Below, one piece after another: positions 14,827-26,762 of a stretch of 64,000 nucleotides of DNA; position 1 is the stretch's first letter, and the number at the start of each line of letters is the position of its first letter. The position numbers and the translations under genes were made by a program. Source of the DNA: Oscheius tipulae. Taxonomy: Eukaryota > Nematoda > Chromadorea > Rhabditida > Rhabditidae. Under the pieces are notes generated by a model. The model had not been told where the DNA came from and did no database searches. It saw only the letters and a program-made list of their open reading frames with translations. The DNA is taken from assembly GCA_037178975.1 (NCBI GenBank), contig JASJZH010000002.1, positions 1,736,001 to 1,800,000 of the forward strand, written 5' to 3'.

Positions 14827-17800
14827 ATGCCCAAGATTGGCCGCTCGGACAAGGGAAAAGGCAAAAAGAAGGTAAAAAATGTCATGGAGAAGAAGGCCAA
14901 GGGACTCAAGCTGAACAAGGTCGACCGCAAACGCGTTGTAAAGGTAATATATCTGCTTTTATGTCGTAAAAAATAAGTTTTTAGATAGAAGAGAAGAATA
15001 GGTTTAAAAAGGAGCTAAATGAAAATGTCCGCTCAGAGTTGGAGAAGATTCGCGGCGATTTGGTCAAGGAGGAAGAGGATAGCGTCGACTCGACCTTCTC
15101 CGAGTCTACTTTCGGCTCGAGTCGTCAACCTAAGGCCAAGAAAAGAGTAAGTCTTTTCATTTTTTTGTTAAAAATTCTCACAAAACAGGTCTCCTTCGCC
15201 GGCGCATTAGAAAATACAAAGTTTTTCGACAAAAACGTCAAGGATCTCGATATCAAGCCGTCGGAAGCCGAGCCAGGGAAGGGAATTTTGCGCACAAAGG
15301 GGGCCAAGGCGAAGAAGACGGTCGAGGCTGCCAAGAAGGAACCGAAGAAGGCTGTGAAACGGCCGGCTGAAACCCAGAAGGAGGTCAAGGAGACCGTAGA
15401 GAACAAGGAAAATACTCCAGAGAGCACTGAGCCACCAAAAAAGAAGAAGAAAATCCAGGTAGAGTTCTAGTGTCATTTTGACCCTGATTTCGCATAAAAT
15501 AACGAACGGCATCAGTGATAGCTCTACTTTTGTCATTTTTCTGGGTATTTCACTCACTTACTGGCTTTGGAATTGTGATCATTCGAAATAGCGTGAAAAA
15601 TTACCTTTGGAAGATGCTTTCGACGGTCACACTGTAAATGTGAAAATACGAATTTTTCGTCTAGTACGTAGTTTTTTATTAGATATTCGGTGTAGAACGC
15701 AATTTCTCGTCAAATGTACGCCGGTACGCAAAATCCCCTCAGTCTTTGGTGGCGTACGCAGTTTTGCGTAAAATCCGCTGTTTCACTAATTTTATAAAAT
15801 TTTTAACAAAAAATGCTTATTCAAGATCACTCGAGCGGACAAAGAAAAACTGCTGGCTATGGACAAGAAGCAGCGAAAGGGGTTTCTGCGTGACCTGAAG
15901 GAGAAGGCCAACCCCATAGCCAAGAAGGCTCTCGAGGCGAAACTGCTCTGGGAGAAGGTGCGCAGTAGCAAGACCCCCAAGGAGGAGAAGGACGAGGCTG
16001 TAAGCAAGCTCGTCGCCGTGGTCAAGGGCAACGCCTCTAAGTTCATCTACGCCCACGATACCAGTCGCGTTATTGAGTGTCTCGTCTCGCTCCAAAGAGA
16101 GGGAATCACCAATTTATGTGAGTTCCCGCTTTTGTTTGGGGTGAACATTTCCTGTTTTAGTGTTCGACGAGCTCTCCTCCGAGATTGTCCGCATGACAAA
16201 AAGCAAGTATGCCCGATTCTTCGTGACCAAAGTCCTCAAGTCTGGGTCCAAGCACCAACGCAATATTATCATCAACGCCTTCCAGGGTCACATTGTCAGT
16301 CTCATGAGGATTGTTCATGCTGCCGAGGTCGGAGCCGTTTTCTTATGAGTCGTAGCAATCTGTTTTAGGTAGTCGAGCTGGCTTACAATGACTACGCGGA
16401 CCAGTATCAGCGCTACAACATCATCTCCGAGTTCTATGGGAGAGAGTTCGTCATGTTCCGTGTAAGTCTTATTGATAAGTCAACGTTCTGTCACCCTCAA
16501 ATTCACTATGTGAAAGGTAAAAATGTCAGCTTTTGACGGTCAGACCGTCTTTGTCACCTTGTTCTGTCACTGTCAAGTTGACCAAAATGGCAGCGATTAG
16601 CTGTCAACTCTTCTGTCCGCCTGTCAGATTGTTTCACTCACCGTGCCACTCTGTCAGATTCTTCAGCTGTCCATGTCAATGCCAGTTTTCCTGTCCACCT
16701 GTGACTTTTAAAGGGACAATTCTCTTATGGTTAGATGGGTAAACCGCGGAACCCTTTTTTCAAATGAGCTCGTTCCCGTGTTCACCCATATACTCGTAAT
16801 TTCACTGCCCTTTTAAGCTGCTAGTGCCAGTCTTTTCTGTCATTCTGTGAGACTAAAACATCCTGTCAACTGTCTCCCCGCCCTCTGTCCATGTCAGAAA
16901 GACAAAGTCCGTTTGACATTTTCAGCCTGTCAATCTGGGACCTCTTCTCTCTGTCTATGTTAATGTCAGCTTGTCTGACGATCTGTCAGGCTCTTTCCCT
17001 GTCCATTTTTCCATGTCAATCCGTCAACTTCTTACCCTCTCCATTTTTCTGTCACTCTGTCCAGTTGTACATATCAATATCCTGTTAATTTGCCCCTATA
17101 TCTTGTCATCTAAACACCCGTTTTTCAGTCTGGAAGCCCCCGCTCCCTGGCCGAAATTATCGAAGAGGAGCCAGCGAAGAAGAAGCTCATTCTCCAGTTC
17201 ATCGAGGAGCAGCTACAGATCTTGATTGAGAAAACGACCGTGCGTCTATCCTTGACCCACAAGCTCCTTCTGGACTTTCTCTGTCACTGCGACCGCGACC
17301 AGTTCACCAATATGGTCGATTCTGTCAAGGACAAGATCCCGGAGCTTGTTCATACTCCCGAAGGCTCTCACGCCGCCATGAAGATCATCTGGAACTCGGG
17401 AGCCAAGGACAGAAAGGTGGGGAGAAACTGCTTTGGCCAGCTTTTCCAGATGATTAGATATCTGACTAGTGTCAAAAAGAGGTCGGGTTCAAGTCATATG
17501 CGTGACAAGTCGTTTTGGCTTCTCATGAAATAGTGGAAAAGTCAATCACACCACTCAGGGCTGCAGAAAAACTACCACCCTGCCGTAATAGGTGCACTAT
17601 GTATTAAGCGACATACGTGAAACTGGCCTTCTTCCAGAACAGAGGTAGAAGTCGTTAAACATTTTCCCTTCAGAGCAGTGCTCCATCCGTTCTACGCGAG
17701 ACTGACTTAGTATTAACCAAGCAATGACCTATGAACTATGCTATAAAATGAAGGAAAGCGGGATATTCTATAAGTACAAGAGTACTTGTACTTTGACTAG

Positions 17801-19924
17801 CACTTAACCGAGGCCCTTTTTGGCTAGAGTTAAAACTTAGATGTGTTTAGATGGACAGATCAGATGTAAAGTATGACTTACACCCAAAAGTATTTTTTGA
17901 GCAAATGTAGGTCATTGACTAGTCTTCTAGTCTTAAGAGGCTACATAGGCGAGAATCATAACTTGGCATATATGACACCTTGATGGTTTTTCAGTCAAAA
18001 GATTTATGAAATTCTCTCTGGACTTCTTTTATTTACATCCTTTTTTAGCTTTTTTTTCCATCTTTTTCTCAGATGAGGGCTCCAAATTAAAAAAAACCAA
18101 ATTCTAATCTTGGTGCAACATACGTAATATAGACCTTAGTTAGCAATCTTGGAACATTGGTTAGAAATATTCCGAAATATTTAAACATAGCTATATTAGC
18201 AGATTGAACTATATGATCATACTGAGGTCTAAACTATAAGAAAATATCATAACATATTCCTAAGTCGTGTACAGAATCTACTCTGATGGAGAAAACCATT
18301 TACATGATATAGATACTTGAGGTTTTTAGAACCCAGATGCCAAACGAATGTCTTGTTTTCGGCAATTTTCAGTATTAACTTACTAAAGAACAGCACTATG
18401 CTATTTATGGACCTTTGAAGTAAGGAGCTATACTCCAAATTACTTTTTTTTATCGTATGACATATAAAGTTTAACATCATCCACAAATTTAGTAATTTTT
18501 ACCTCACGTGGTAAATTCGAGAATTGATGTTTCCTATATATAGATTAAATAAAACAGGACCAATAACACCCCTTGAGGAACTCCGGACTTCATATGAAGC
18601 CAATCGCTAAACGTAGTGTTAAGTTTCTTACTTTTTTTAAACCATAATTGATAGAAGAGCGAAAGCAATTGATAAATTCTGTGGATTTTTAGGCTCCCGT
18701 CACAGGACTACAGTAATCCCGACGTTATGGCGTTGTAGGCCAAACTGCTACTTGCTTCAATATCGCAGTGCCAAGTGGCGCGAGCGGCATCCGTGGAGTC
18801 AGGGGTTCGATCTCGGGCTTAAAATGCATGGCTTGGTGTCCCTGTTTGAGAAGGGTTATAATCAAACAGATCAATACCAAAAGCACCTTGTTCATATCTC
18901 TAGCGTTCAATTTTCAGCTAATCGTCAAGAACTTCAAGGATCTCTCTGTCAAGGCCGCCATGGAACACTACGGTCATCGCGTCCTTCAGGCCCTGTTCGA
19001 CAGTGTCGATGACACTGTCCTGGTTAACAAGCACGTCATCTCGGTTCGTTCCTCCACAGTTTCTACCAACAATTGGTTTTAGGAGCTCTCCAACGACATC
19101 AAACAGCTAATTCTGGACCCATGGGGTGAGAAGATCATCCATTACCTCGTCCACCCGCGCGACGGTCGCAATATGGATAAGAAGGAGATCCTGAGACTGC
19201 AGGAAGGCGACGGGAATGATAATAGCAAAAAAGAGCCGAAGGATCGCTATGCCGAGCTCTTCAAGGGCATCCAGGAGAATCTCTACGACTTTTTGGCAGC
19301 CAATATGGAGGAACTGATTTACGAGCATAAGAAGCCGAAATTTGTAGCTGCCTGTCTCGAGACCACCAGTAATTCGGCCCTATTTGACTTCCCTAAATAT
19401 GAGAATTTCCAGCTCAATACGACCTATTCGACCGTGTGATTCCGTCGGAGATGCGCAGAAAGTGCAACAGTGCCATCATCCAGATCTGCCGACAGCAGGA
19501 GTTTATCCCCATGGATGGGGAGCGTCTGCATATGATCGAGCACGAACTCGGCAGCTTCGTCTTGAATGCTGTTTTGAGGTAGGAGCCGTTTTTAAAAGTA
19601 CAAAGTTGGATAATCCCTTTTTAGGGCTAACTTGAAAAACCTGCCAAATTCTCACCTTAGATTTCAAAAAAAAACACCCCATTTTTCAGATGTGACAAGG
19701 ATCTGCCAGAATCGGACCGTCTCTCGGTCCAGATAGTCAACGAGATGAAGCCCCGCGAGTTCGGCAGCTGGATCGCGTGCAACAAGGGCTGCCATTTGCT
19801 TCTGAAGATGATCCAGAACGGCGGAACCGACGTTCGCGACAAGATCAAGGCCGCCGTCAATTGGAAGCAGCTCCAAGGCTATACCTTCAAGGGAGCCATC
19901 CTACTCTACGACGCACTCAAGTAG
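14827..19924 (+). CDS. Pumilio homologue 3 / Puf-A (PUM3, PUF6-like)
   Basis: Eleven exons give about 733 aa: 14827-14943, 14985-15146, 15189-15458, 15826-16117, 16161-16327, 16369-16461, 17129-17416, 18918-19043, 19083-19368, 19413-19578, 19690-19924. Residues 1-183 are Lys/Glu-rich and disordered, as in nucleolar family members. Degenerate PUF repeats follow (for example KYARFFVTKVLKSG and THKLLLDFLCHC), then the CPL domain. The family binds nucleic acid non-sequence-specifically and acts in the nucleolus in large-subunit rRNA maturation. Exon 4 requires an AAG acceptor (TTCAAG at 15820-15825). Intron 7 is 1.5 kb and full of repeats and a dead reverse transcriptase. Confidence 0.93.
16500..17090 (+). 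repeat. Degenerate CTGTC/TGTCA-rich intron
   Basis: This PUM3 intron is crowded with irregularly spaced CTGTCA, CTGTCC and TGTCAA on the plus strand. A second intron, at 32820-33470, has the same texture on the same DNA strand although its host gene runs the other way. It looks like a decayed simple-repeat tract related to the GACAGA repeats elsewhere. Confidence 0.55.
16708..16816. mobile_element. TTAA-flanked MITE (piggyBac-like), 109 bp
   Basis: The element begins TTAAAGGGACA and ends TGCCCTTTTAA, so both ends carry TTAA. The right-hand inverted end (GAGTATATGGGTG) matches the ends of a longer element at 48412-48830. TTAA ends and target are typical of the piggyBac superfamily. No transposase is present. 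Confidence 0.55.
17561..17822 (-). repeat. Dispersed repeat R1, inverted copy
   Basis: About 250 bp that reads, as reverse complement, nearly identical to 20546-20794, including GTTTAACGACTTCTACCTC and the GAAGAAGGCCAGTTTCACG segment. It lies in PUM3 intron 7. The pair forms an inverted repeat with arms about 3 kb apart. Confidence 0.8.
18200..18680 (-). pseudogene. Decayed non-LTR reverse transcriptase fragment
   Basis: On the minus strand three successive frames carry classic RT motifs in the right order: KSGVPQG, then IGPVLFNLYIGNI, then KFVDDVKLYMSYD (the YADD box, here FVDD), then SVHDLG. At least three frameshifts separate them. This is an old Jockey/CR1-type LINE remnant, distinct from the RTE element at 21.9-24.8 kb, sitting antisense in PUM3 intron 7. 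Confidence 0.7.
18762..18822 (+). repeat. tRNA-derived SINE-like sequence
   Basis: The plus strand reads TGGCGCGAGCGGCATCC (box A-like) followed at tRNA spacing by GGGGTTCGATCTCGG (box B-like). It lies in PUM3 intron 7 close to the acceptor of exon 8. It is too degenerate to be a working tRNA. Confidence 0.5.
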
Positions 19925-20119
19925 TAACTTCGTGTTCCCCCGGTAATCCATGTTGTTTTCTCTCCCTCTCTTATTGTTAACTTGTTGTTATTGTTGAAAT
20001 CCATTCAGAAGTATTGTTCTGCTCTAAATGAAGTGTTTTTGGCAGTGACAGCGTGAGAATTAAGAAGTTTCGGAGAAAAAGTTGGAGGAAAGGGTTTCGA
20101 GAATTTGTTAACAGGTTTT

Positions 20120-20488
20120 TGTCCACGACCAGAATGTTGTTTGTCCGCCTCTGATGCAGTGGTTGTATCCCCGGAACACGCGAATACCATGACAATTGGA
20201 GTGCCTCAATCACAAAGTTGACCTAAATTGCTATCTGATACCCATTACAAGATACAAACCTTGATCTGTAGAAGTTTATCCTGAGCCGTGTTCCTTAAAT
20301 CACTGACATCTCCGACAGCCAGAGAAACCATCAGATTCATCAACAGGATTATCGTAATGACTTCGAAGGCAAGAAGAAGGATTGACGGAATCCACTGTCG
20401 TTTTTCCAAAATGTCATTGGCGTCGACCTCTCCAATCATCATTGTCGAAGTTTTGGTAATTGCTTGTAGAATCACGAGCAGTTTTGGG
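20120..20488 (-). pseudogene. Inverted identical copy of TRPA channel pore region
   Basis: These 369 bp are, as far as I can read, the exact reverse complement of 27975-28343, including the 37-nt intron inside it. It encodes the pore/S6 segment (TMMIGEVDAND through MNLMVSLAVGDVSD) and the start of the following exon. One end lies inside an exon; the other coincides with the exon end used by the plus-strand gene. It abuts the R1 repeat at 20489 and the 3' flank of PUM3 on the other side. With no flanking channel exons it cannot make a channel. Confidence 0.85.
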
Positions 20489-20794
20489 AAGAAGGCCAGT
20501 TTCACGTATATCGCTTAATACATAGTGCACCTACTACGGCAGGGTCTCGGTTAAGTGCTACTCAAAGTACAAGTACTCTTGTACTTATAGAATATCACGC
20601 TTTCCCTCATTTTATAGCATGGTTCATAGGTCATTGCTTGGTTAATACTAAGTCAGTCTTGCGTAGAAAGGATGGAGCACTGCTCTGAAGGGAAAATGTT
20701 TAACGACTTCTACCTCTGTTCTGGAAGAAGGCCAGTTTCACGTATGTCGCTTAATACATAGTGCACCTATTACGGCAGGGTGGTAGTTTTCTGC
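20489..20794 (+). repeat. Dispersed repeat R1 with 58-bp terminal direct repeats
   Basis: A segment of about 58 bp (GAAGAAGGCCAGTTTCACG... to ...ACGGCAGGGT) occurs at 20489-20546 and again at 20726-20784, differing at a few positions. Between them is about 180 bp containing a palindromic AAGTAC/GTACTT cluster. The inverted copy at 17561-17822 keeps only one terminal unit. The first terminal unit touches the duplicated TRPA segment with no spacer. Confidence 0.7.
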
Positions 20795-20921
20795 CTAACT
20801 AGGAAGCTAACCAGCAAAGTATCGCTGAAGAATGTACGTGTGGCTGTGTACTTATAAATTCTTATCACTGTTTACTGCCCTCTTTCCCTAGACTGCTCGC
20901 TCTGTCCTGTCAGTAGCATGT

Positions 20922-21051
20922 GTGTAGGAGACAGCTCAAACGACGAGTACAAGGAGTACTCCTTGAATTTCTTCAACGAACGTTCTCGGATTGAACATCG
21001 CGATGATGATGGCACTATCGTCTTCTATTTCGACTACCGAAAGTGAGGTTC
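20922..21051 (+). CDS. Isolated candidate exon, possibly upstream TRPA exon
   Basis: An open segment between an acceptor (CCTGTCAG) and a donor (AAA|GTGAGG) reads ...SSNDEYKEYSLNFFNERSRI... and ends FYFDYRK. I do not recognise it. Its position and strand would let it be an upstream exon of the TRPA-type gene at 27187, in which case the Tc5 element sits in the intervening intron. No ankyrin-repeat exons were found further left. Confidence 0.3.
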
Positions 21052-21688
21052 TCTCTTTACGTGGTATTACAAACTTGCTCCTTACTCCAATTGTTTGATA
21101 GAAACTGTTTTTCAACCGAGAGAGTACGGGGGAGCAAATTCGACCTAGTTGAGCCCGATTCTCTCCAATCAACTTCCTTTTAGACCAGCCAAAAGTCCCG
21201 TAGTAAACACCAGACTTCAAAGAAACAAGGAGAACATCCAGCCGAGAGAGTACGGGGGAGCAAAAGATTCTGTTCAATCAACTTCTTTTTAGATCAGCCG
21301 AAAGCCCTGTAGACATAAACACCACACTTCTAACAAGGTAAGCCTTTCAACTTAAGTTGGACTTTGGCAACGAACAAGGTGCCATTCGATAGCTCTAAAC
21401 ATGGGTATAACGGGGTGTATTGCCAAAATCGCTTAATCCCTCCCTGGTCCGAGATTTGATGCTTTTAAAAATGGCGCCCCCGTATCATCTCGACACCCGC
21501 CGTGATAGACTTCGAAGGCATAAAAATCATGGCAACGTCGTATGGTGGTGAGCGCCGTGGGCTGGGATGCAATTGCTTGCTGGTTCGGATCCGCACGATT
21601 TTTTTTTGATTTTTTTTCCGTCTTTTATCTGTGACTATGTGCTTTTTCTTTATGTTTGTTTTCACGACGCAAACTTTTTAGTTTCCAC

Positions 21689-21847
21689 ATGAACCCATCT
21701 AAAATCCTCGGATTTCTAGTTGAAGAATTTGGGCTGGAAAAAGACACCGTAATGAGTCGAGAGGAGCACCGTCTGGCAAGTCGATTGAAAGTCATTTTGC
21801 AAAGTTCTGTCACCAGCTCTATGACAATTGAAGAGGAAGAGGAAGGT
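21689..21847 (+). pseudogene. Tc5-like transposase, N-terminal exon
   Basis: A frame beginning ATG at 21689 reads MNPSKILGFLVEEFG and ends in a Glu-rich run at a donor (GAAG|GTTAGTG). It lies just inside the left inverted repeat, where transposase genes begin. The RTE insertion separates it from the rest of the gene. Assignment is by position, not by similarity. Confidence 0.4.
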
Positions 21848-21879
21848 TAGTGAAGTGTTGGTGAATCTTTATTTTGTAG

Positions 21880-24783
21880 AGCTAGGTTTTCTGCTACGTC
21901 TCGCTTCTGTGCTGCTGGAATTTAATTTCCTCCGCCAGTAGCTCTACAAGAGGCAAGGCGGCAAACTACCGTCGTCCGTACCTTGGGCAACCCTTCGACG
22001 TAATCGCCTAACTATGTTGACATTCCGACTGGGAAATCTGAACTGCCGATCCCTCCGTTCTACCGTCCGATTTGCTGAACTGGAGGCTGCCTTCAGTGGA
22101 ATCGACTACGATGTCTGCGGTCTGACAGAAGTTAATAGAAACGGAAACGAATCCTTTCAATTGCATCAATCTGGACATCAACTGCTGCTACACGGAAAGA
22201 CTGGCTTCCTGATACATCCAAAATGGTTGTCATCCGTTTCCTTCCACCCAATATCGGACCGAGTGAGCTACCTTGACCTCGTGCATCAGAAAATCTACCT
22301 CCGTGTTGTCTGTCTCTATGCACCTACTTCCGCATACGACGACCAGGACTACGAAGAATGCCTAGACAACGTGATTCGAGCTCTAAGATCTCCTCATCGA
22401 CAACGGGTAAATGGTCTTCAATCATACAAGGTCATACTAGGCGACATGAATGCAAAAGTGGGACTACATGAAGATGGAGAGACATTTATTGGAGAACATG
22501 GCCTTGGCGACCGAAATGACAGAGGACAAATGCTAGCTGATTTCTGCCATGAACACAAGCTCTTCTGCATGAATACATGGTTCCGGAAACGCCCTAACCG
22601 CAAGTGGACCTGGATGTCTCCGAATATGGAAGCGAAAAACTGTATCGACTATTTCCTTTGCGGGGATAAGTCCATCTTCAAAGATGTAGCAGTAATCACA
22701 ACATTTCCATACACATCGGACCATAGGCTGTTGATGAGTACGCTCCAGTTCAATGGAAGAAGGAAATTCTCACCGCGGCCCAACATGAAGAGCAAGTTGA
22801 ACAAGCAGCTCTTCTCATACACCATGGAACAGATGTCAGTCAACAAATATCTACAAGAATCTGCAGGAATCATTGAAGTTTGCTGCCGAAGTTGCTACAG
22901 TTCCTATGCCGAAAGAGGACTTTCAATCTGCCAGAACGAAATCCCTCTACCAGATGAGACATCAACTCCAAGTTCGACCAAACACACGACGGAATAGAGT
23001 CGAATTTTCAATTGCCAACAAAACTCTTCGGGAGTCCATCAAAGAAGACCTACGGTCAAAACACTTCCAACGAGTCCACGAGGCCGTCGCCCGGGGCAAG
23101 AGCTTGAAAAAGGCGCTGACTTCCAACAATGTGACAAGGACACGTCTCACACAGCTGGTCGACGCACACGGTACTGTCTGTTCTTCACCCTCTACAGTCA
23201 GAGATGTCATTCGGAAGTTTTACAACGAGCTCTACACGGCTGCAAATCCTCGACAACTTCCGCTGATGGATGACGAAGAAACCGTCCCCCCAATATTGCC
23301 GGAAGAAGTCAAAAAAGCCATCACAAAGCTGAAGAATAGCAAGTCTCCTGGACATGACAAGGTTACAAACGACATGCTGCTGACTGCGAAAGACATCATA
23401 GCTGCTCCTCTCTGTCATGTTTAACAAGATCATTGAAGACGAAGAGACTCCTGAGACGTTAGCTGACTCTACGATCAAATTACTGTTCAAGAAGGGTAGC
23501 CCCCTGGAGACCAAAAACTACCGGCCTATAGCTCTCATGTCCACAATCTACAAGGTACTGACGGCAATTATTGGGCAGAGAATGTTGCAAACACTGGAGT
23601 TCAATCAGACATCTGATCAGGCAGGCTTCCGGAAAGGATTTTCAACATCTCATCATATTCTGGTCGTAAACGAGCTCATCCAAAGAAGTCAAGAATACAA
23701 TCTACCCCTCTTCCTAGTTGTCATTGATTACAAAAAGGCATTCGACACGATTGAGCATCCAGTCGTTTGGAAATCGCTTTACACACAAGGAGTTTCGGCC
23801 AAATTCATTCGCCTCCTCCACAACATCTACATGTACGCCAAAGTCCAAGTCAACGCTGCTGGTGGATCAGTTGAACTGGATGTCCAACGAGGAGTGAGAC
23901 AAGGGGACACAATTTCGCCGGCCCTCTTTTCTGCCACCATGGAAACGGTATTTAGAAGTTTGGACTGGAATGAAAAAGGTATTAACATTCAAGGACAATG
24001 GCTCTCAAATCTTCGTTTTGCGGATGATATAGTATTAGTCTCTACTTCCGCTGCTGCAGCTGAACAAATGCTTCAAGAACTATCCGATGCCAGCAAAACA
24101 GTAGGATTAGAATTGAACATGGAAAAGACGTTCGTTATGTGCAACAGACGACCAGCAGTTATCAAGGTAGAAGGAGTGAGGATCCAATACAAGACCGAAG
24201 CAATCTACTTGGGCCAAAGAATTTCGTTTGACAGGAACCCAGCCCTTGAAATCTCAAGAAGGATCCGTGCTGCTTGGGGATGTTTCAACAAGTTCCACCA
24301 ACTTCTTACCAGCAGGACCGTTTCCATTCGACACAAGAGAAAAATCTTCATATCCTGTATTGAACCGGCCCTCCTTTATGCAAGCGAAACATGGACTCTT
24401 CGAGAACGGGACTGTACGAAACTAGTGATCGCTCAGAGAAGAATTCTCCGAAGATGTCTTGGTGTCACTTTGCTGGATAGGCGGACAAACAACTGGCTCA
24501 TGGAGAGGACCAAAGTCGCAGATGTTAGAGAGAGATGGGCTATAAGAAAATGGAACTTCGCAAGAAAAATATCATACGCGGACACATGGACGAGACGAGT
24601 GCTGGAATGGCGCCCCTGGAGAGCAATCAGACCATCAGGAACACCGAAACCCAGATGGAGCGACAGTTTCACAGGCGAAATGGGACAAAGTTGGATGCGA
24701 GTGGCTAGAGAAGATCAAGCCCAATGGAACCAGCATAGAATGCGACACGTGAACACGTTGAAATCGTAATAAATATATGATAG
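21880..24783 (+). mobile_element. RTE-type LINE (endonuclease + reverse transcriptase)
   Basis: Three overlapping frames form one APE-endonuclease/RT polyprotein. The endonuclease (22014-22997) has NLNCRS, LTEVN, GDMNA (22440-22454) and SDH (22716-22724). A linker frame is at 22873-23424. The RT (23417-24769) has NYRPIAL, VIDYKKAFD, GVRQGDTISP, LRFADDIVL (FADD 24017-24028) and LGQRI, then the RTE-type C-terminus with RPSGTPKPRWSD. The two frame changes (about 22.9 and 23.4 kb) disable it or are assembly errors. It ends with an A/T-rich tail (AATAAATATATGATA). The 5' end is estimated. Confidence 0.88.
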
Positions 24784-24802
24784 GAAACATCTCCGAAGGA
24801 TC

Positions 24803-26218
24803 CGACGATAAATACTGCGTAGAGGATGAAGGGACTCGTATGCCCAATCCAGTTGAAGATTCTCCTGGAACTGTCAGGTTCTCTGACAAGTTCGGAACGG
24901 TTGGTCCTAAGTCGTAGCCTGGAGGCGATGAGCAACAGATTCAAGTGGATTACTAACTGGAATCATCTTCAGAAGCTGCGACAATTCGAAGCTGCAGGTA
25001 AGATTACTTTTTTCAATAAATAAATCAGTTCAGATCTTGTGAAAGAAGACCGGAAAAAAAGTTTTGGGCTTGCTGTCTGCTGAACTGTCTGAATGGGTCA
25101 AAGGGTCTATCTCTAAAGACATCACTTTTCACGACATTGACCTCAAGCAAAAGAGCATTCTATTGAACACGACGAAGTATCGTCTACCTGACTTCACAGC
25201 GTCCGACTCCTGGGTAGACTCTTTGAAAAAGGTTAGAATTTCTGAAATTTTTACGGTTTTTAGAAATATAACATCGTGAGTCGAAGAGTTACCAAGTTCA
25301 TTAGCCGTGTTTCCTTCCGAAACTCTGCAGCGATCAAGGCCGCAGCTGAGTTGTAACGGGGTTTTGCGTGTGAAGCTGTATGTGGTGCTCCAGGAGCCTA
25401 ATGGATTGTTCCCCAAGTTAGCGATCTTTTTAAAGTTAACAATCTTTTTTATAGATATGGCATCTTCCAAATCAAAAACCTTGTTGTCCGTGCCAATAAG
25501 TCGCACATCATGAACAAGGGCCTCATGAGGGACTGGTTTGAGAATGTCGTTTTCGACTCTCCCCCAAACAAGATGTTGCTGTTGATCGATTCGTGGCCGT
25601 CATTCAAGGATACGGATCTGATCCATTCTCTTGTTCCACCTGGTATGAACTTTGAACTACGCCATATCCCTGGCGGAGACACCCACTCGATGTGTATGGT
25701 TTTTACCATGTGAAAAAGTTTGTCAAGAGAGTCACAAGCTTTGCTCTGGCACATCAAATCGATTTCCAAGTAGCGGCAAGGGATAATTTACTCAAAGTCA
25801 GTTTTTTCATCAAACGAAGTCATATTTCTTTCAGGTAATTTCTTTGACTCAACGACAGTTCACTCATCACGCTTTTCATCCATTTTGGCAGTATAGTTGG
25901 TATGCGTCGGGCTACCAGGTTCTTCACCCTCCGCCTTTCAAAACCCCTATCCAAATTTGTTTCCCAACTACCCCCCAGATATGTTCGATTGCAAATTGTC
26001 AAGGGTTTGGTTTCATACTTTGTCTCTTCTGTGACCAGTATTACTGTTTCTCGCACTACATTATCCAATATCATTGGTGTGGATTCGTTCACAAAAACAA
26101 AGTTTTTCCTGTTGAAGTTGTTCAAACTAACTTGGTTTCCAAAAAAGGTAATGCAGACATCTATTTGATGCCTTTCGTCCGGCACCAGTTTCAAAGGGAG
26201 TCCGGTACCACAGTTTCA
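24803..26218 (+). pseudogene. Tc5-like transposase, main part
   Basis: Exons include a region with KLRQFEAAG, a CENP-B/Tc5-type HTH (FTASDSWVDSLKK then YNIVSRRVTKFISR, about 25195-25310), a DDE catalytic segment (MNKGLMRDWFENVV, LLLIDSWPSF near 25570-25610, then HPLDVYGFYHVKKFVKR from about 25680), and a C-terminal Cys-rich stretch (CFPTTPQICS... CLFCDQYYCF near 25950-26065) like the Tc5 C-terminal zinc finger. A frameshift near 25680 is needed between DSW and HPLDV, and a stop lies in the HTH exon frame. The gene is dead. Confidence 0.75.
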
Positions 26219-26307
26219 TAGTCACATAGTCAAAGCACATAGTCACAGATAAAAGACGGAAAAAAAAGTTAAAAAAAATCGTATGGATCCGAACCAGCAG
26301 TCTATTT

Positions 26308-26762
26308 CAAACCTCCAGCGGCACTTACGAATTCTTTAAAGGTAGAATGCGAAAGGTCTTGCGAGGAAATTACAGTAGTCCGGGGTCAGATTCGCTATTT
26401 TTGAGTGTTTACAGCCATTTTTTCGTTGTTTTAATATTGGCATTGGATTCGGGGTCTAAGAATATCTACTTGACACCCATTTTGTAGAAAATATCTGCTA
26501 GAAAAACGCCTAAAAAAGCGTGGAAGCCGAAAATGGGGCTCTGCTCACATATTTTGGCCATTTTCAACGCTTTTCTAAGATATTTCCCCTAAATTTGCTG
26601 TCAAGTAGGTTTATGCATGTCTAGAATTCGGTTACACAGTCAGAATTTGTAAAAAGTATGCGAAAATGAAGAAAATTCAAAGTTTTGGAATTTTTTGTTC
26701 GCGCGCAAATACTGTGCCGTCAGCGTTCAAATTCAGGTGCCGCTGGACGTTGGAAATATACT
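26308..26762. mobile_element. MITE inserted in the right arm of the Tc5-like element
   Basis: Ends are inverted repeats of about 25 bp (TCCAGCGGCACTTACGAATT against the complement of AATTCAGGTGCCGCTGGA). The insertion interrupts the right inverted repeat of the Tc5-like element, whose matching left arm lacks it. A related, shorter copy lies at 34586-34752. Confidence 0.7.
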
